A DNA stretch of 14,648 nucleotides from DASSNR01 sp036278935 (GTDB lineage Bacteria > Gemmatimonadota > Gemmatimonadetes > Gemmatimonadales > Gemmatimonadaceae). The stretch covers positions 1 through 14,648 of the forward strand of contig DASUKA010000157.1 in the NCBI GenBank assembly GCA_036278935.1, written 5' to 3'. The notes beneath the pieces were generated by a model that did not search any database, was not told the DNA's origin, and saw only the letters and a program-made list of their open reading frames with translations. Of the stretch, positions 14,397-14,648 are shown piece by piece; position 1 is the stretch's first letter; every line of letters begins with the position of its first letter. The position numbers and the translations under genes were made by a program.

Positions 14397-14648
14397 GTGC
14401 CCGATCCAATTGCCCTGTCGTCAGACGCCGAGCTCCGCACGGTGGTGGAGCGCGCCCTCTCCGCGAACTATGAGATCGATCGCGAGCTCGGGCGCGGCGG
14501 CATGGGCATCGTCTATCGGGCCAGGGATCGACGGCTCAAGCGCACGGTGGCCATCAAGCTGCTCCCGCCGGAGCTGGCCTTTCGCCGCGAGATCAAGTCC
14601 CGCTTTCTGCGCGAAGCCGAAACGGCCGCGCAGCTCAATCATCCGAAC
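14397..14648 (+). CDS. Serine/threonine protein kinase, N-terminal 84 residues (cut by the window edge)
   Basis: This is a eukaryotic-like (Hanks-type) protein kinase, which transfers phosphate from ATP to Ser/Thr of target proteins. The frame runs open to the right edge. The start is GTG at 14397 with AGGA 8 bases upstream. Residues 24-41 hold the glycine loop (NYEIDRELGRGGMGIVYRA, with G32, G34, G37). VAIK at 51-54 supplies the ATP-binding Lys54, and FLREAETAAQLNHPN at 70-84 supplies the alpha-C Glu73. Catalytic and activation loops lie outside the window, as would any transmembrane or sensor domain. The N-terminal 20 residues (LSSDAELRTVVERALSANYE) resemble the lead-in common in Gemmatimonadota kinases, as I recall them. 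Confidence 0.93.
   Translation, partial: MPDPIALSSDAELRTVVERALSANYEIDRELGRGGMGIVYRARDRRLKRTVAIKLLPPELAFRREIKSRFLREAETAAQLNHPN

Noticed and set aside
13984..14409. 141-codon minus-strand frame upstream of lon
   Set aside because: It is Arg-rich, overlaps the kinase start on the other strand and shows no motif; the region is better read as a divergent regulatory gap.
1..14648. tRNA, rRNA, CRISPR, transposase, integrase or defence genes
   Set aside because: Both strands were read for these. No cloverleaf, regularly spaced repeat array or recognisable mobile or defence protein was found; the three inverted repeats carry no protein of their own.

Overview
The window is a high-GC bacterial chromosome segment with compact genes on both strands. 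No single gene fixes the taxonomy. The best overall guess is Gemmatimonadota or a close relative. The reasons are a Ser/Thr kinase with the N-terminal style common there, signal peptides ending in a Leu-Ala-Ala-Gln type site, a fused two-in-one E1 dehydrogenase, and intergenic repeats of a kind I recall from such genomes. This is inference from memory and was not searched.

Layout, left to right. (1) A secreted or periplasmic phosphoesterase (+), cut at the left edge. (2) A convergent fused alpha/beta E1 component of a 2-oxoacid dehydrogenase complex (-). (3) A divergent HIT-family nucleotide hydrolase (+). (4) A long palindrome, then a convergent membrane-bound chemoreceptor-like protein with GAF and MCP signalling domains (-). 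(5) A 409-base gap carrying a nested inverted-repeat element. (6) Glutamine-dependent NAD+ synthetase (-). (7) A divergent bifunctional class A penicillin-binding protein (+), followed by a small exported protein of unknown function (+). (8) A purine/pyrimidine-rich inverted repeat that runs into the stop codon of a convergent LonA protease gene (-). (9) A 419-base gap and the start of a Ser/Thr protein kinase (+), cut by the right edge.

Functionally this is mostly housekeeping: carbon and branched-chain oxoacid metabolism, NAD synthesis, cell wall synthesis and protein quality control, with two signalling proteins. I see no operon longer than two genes and no coherent accessory or defence system. 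Most neighbours are convergent or divergent single-gene units.

The most unusual content is non-coding. Three unrelated long inverted repeats occupy three intergenic regions, and two of them end at, or inside, the stop codon of the minus-strand gene. On the protein side, the most notable points are two insertions in Lon (one directly before the Walker A motif), an atypical thiamine-diphosphate motif in E1, and a chemoreceptor lacking one conserved tip glutamate and any visible HAMP domain. I found no tRNA, rRNA, CRISPR array, transposase or phage gene.
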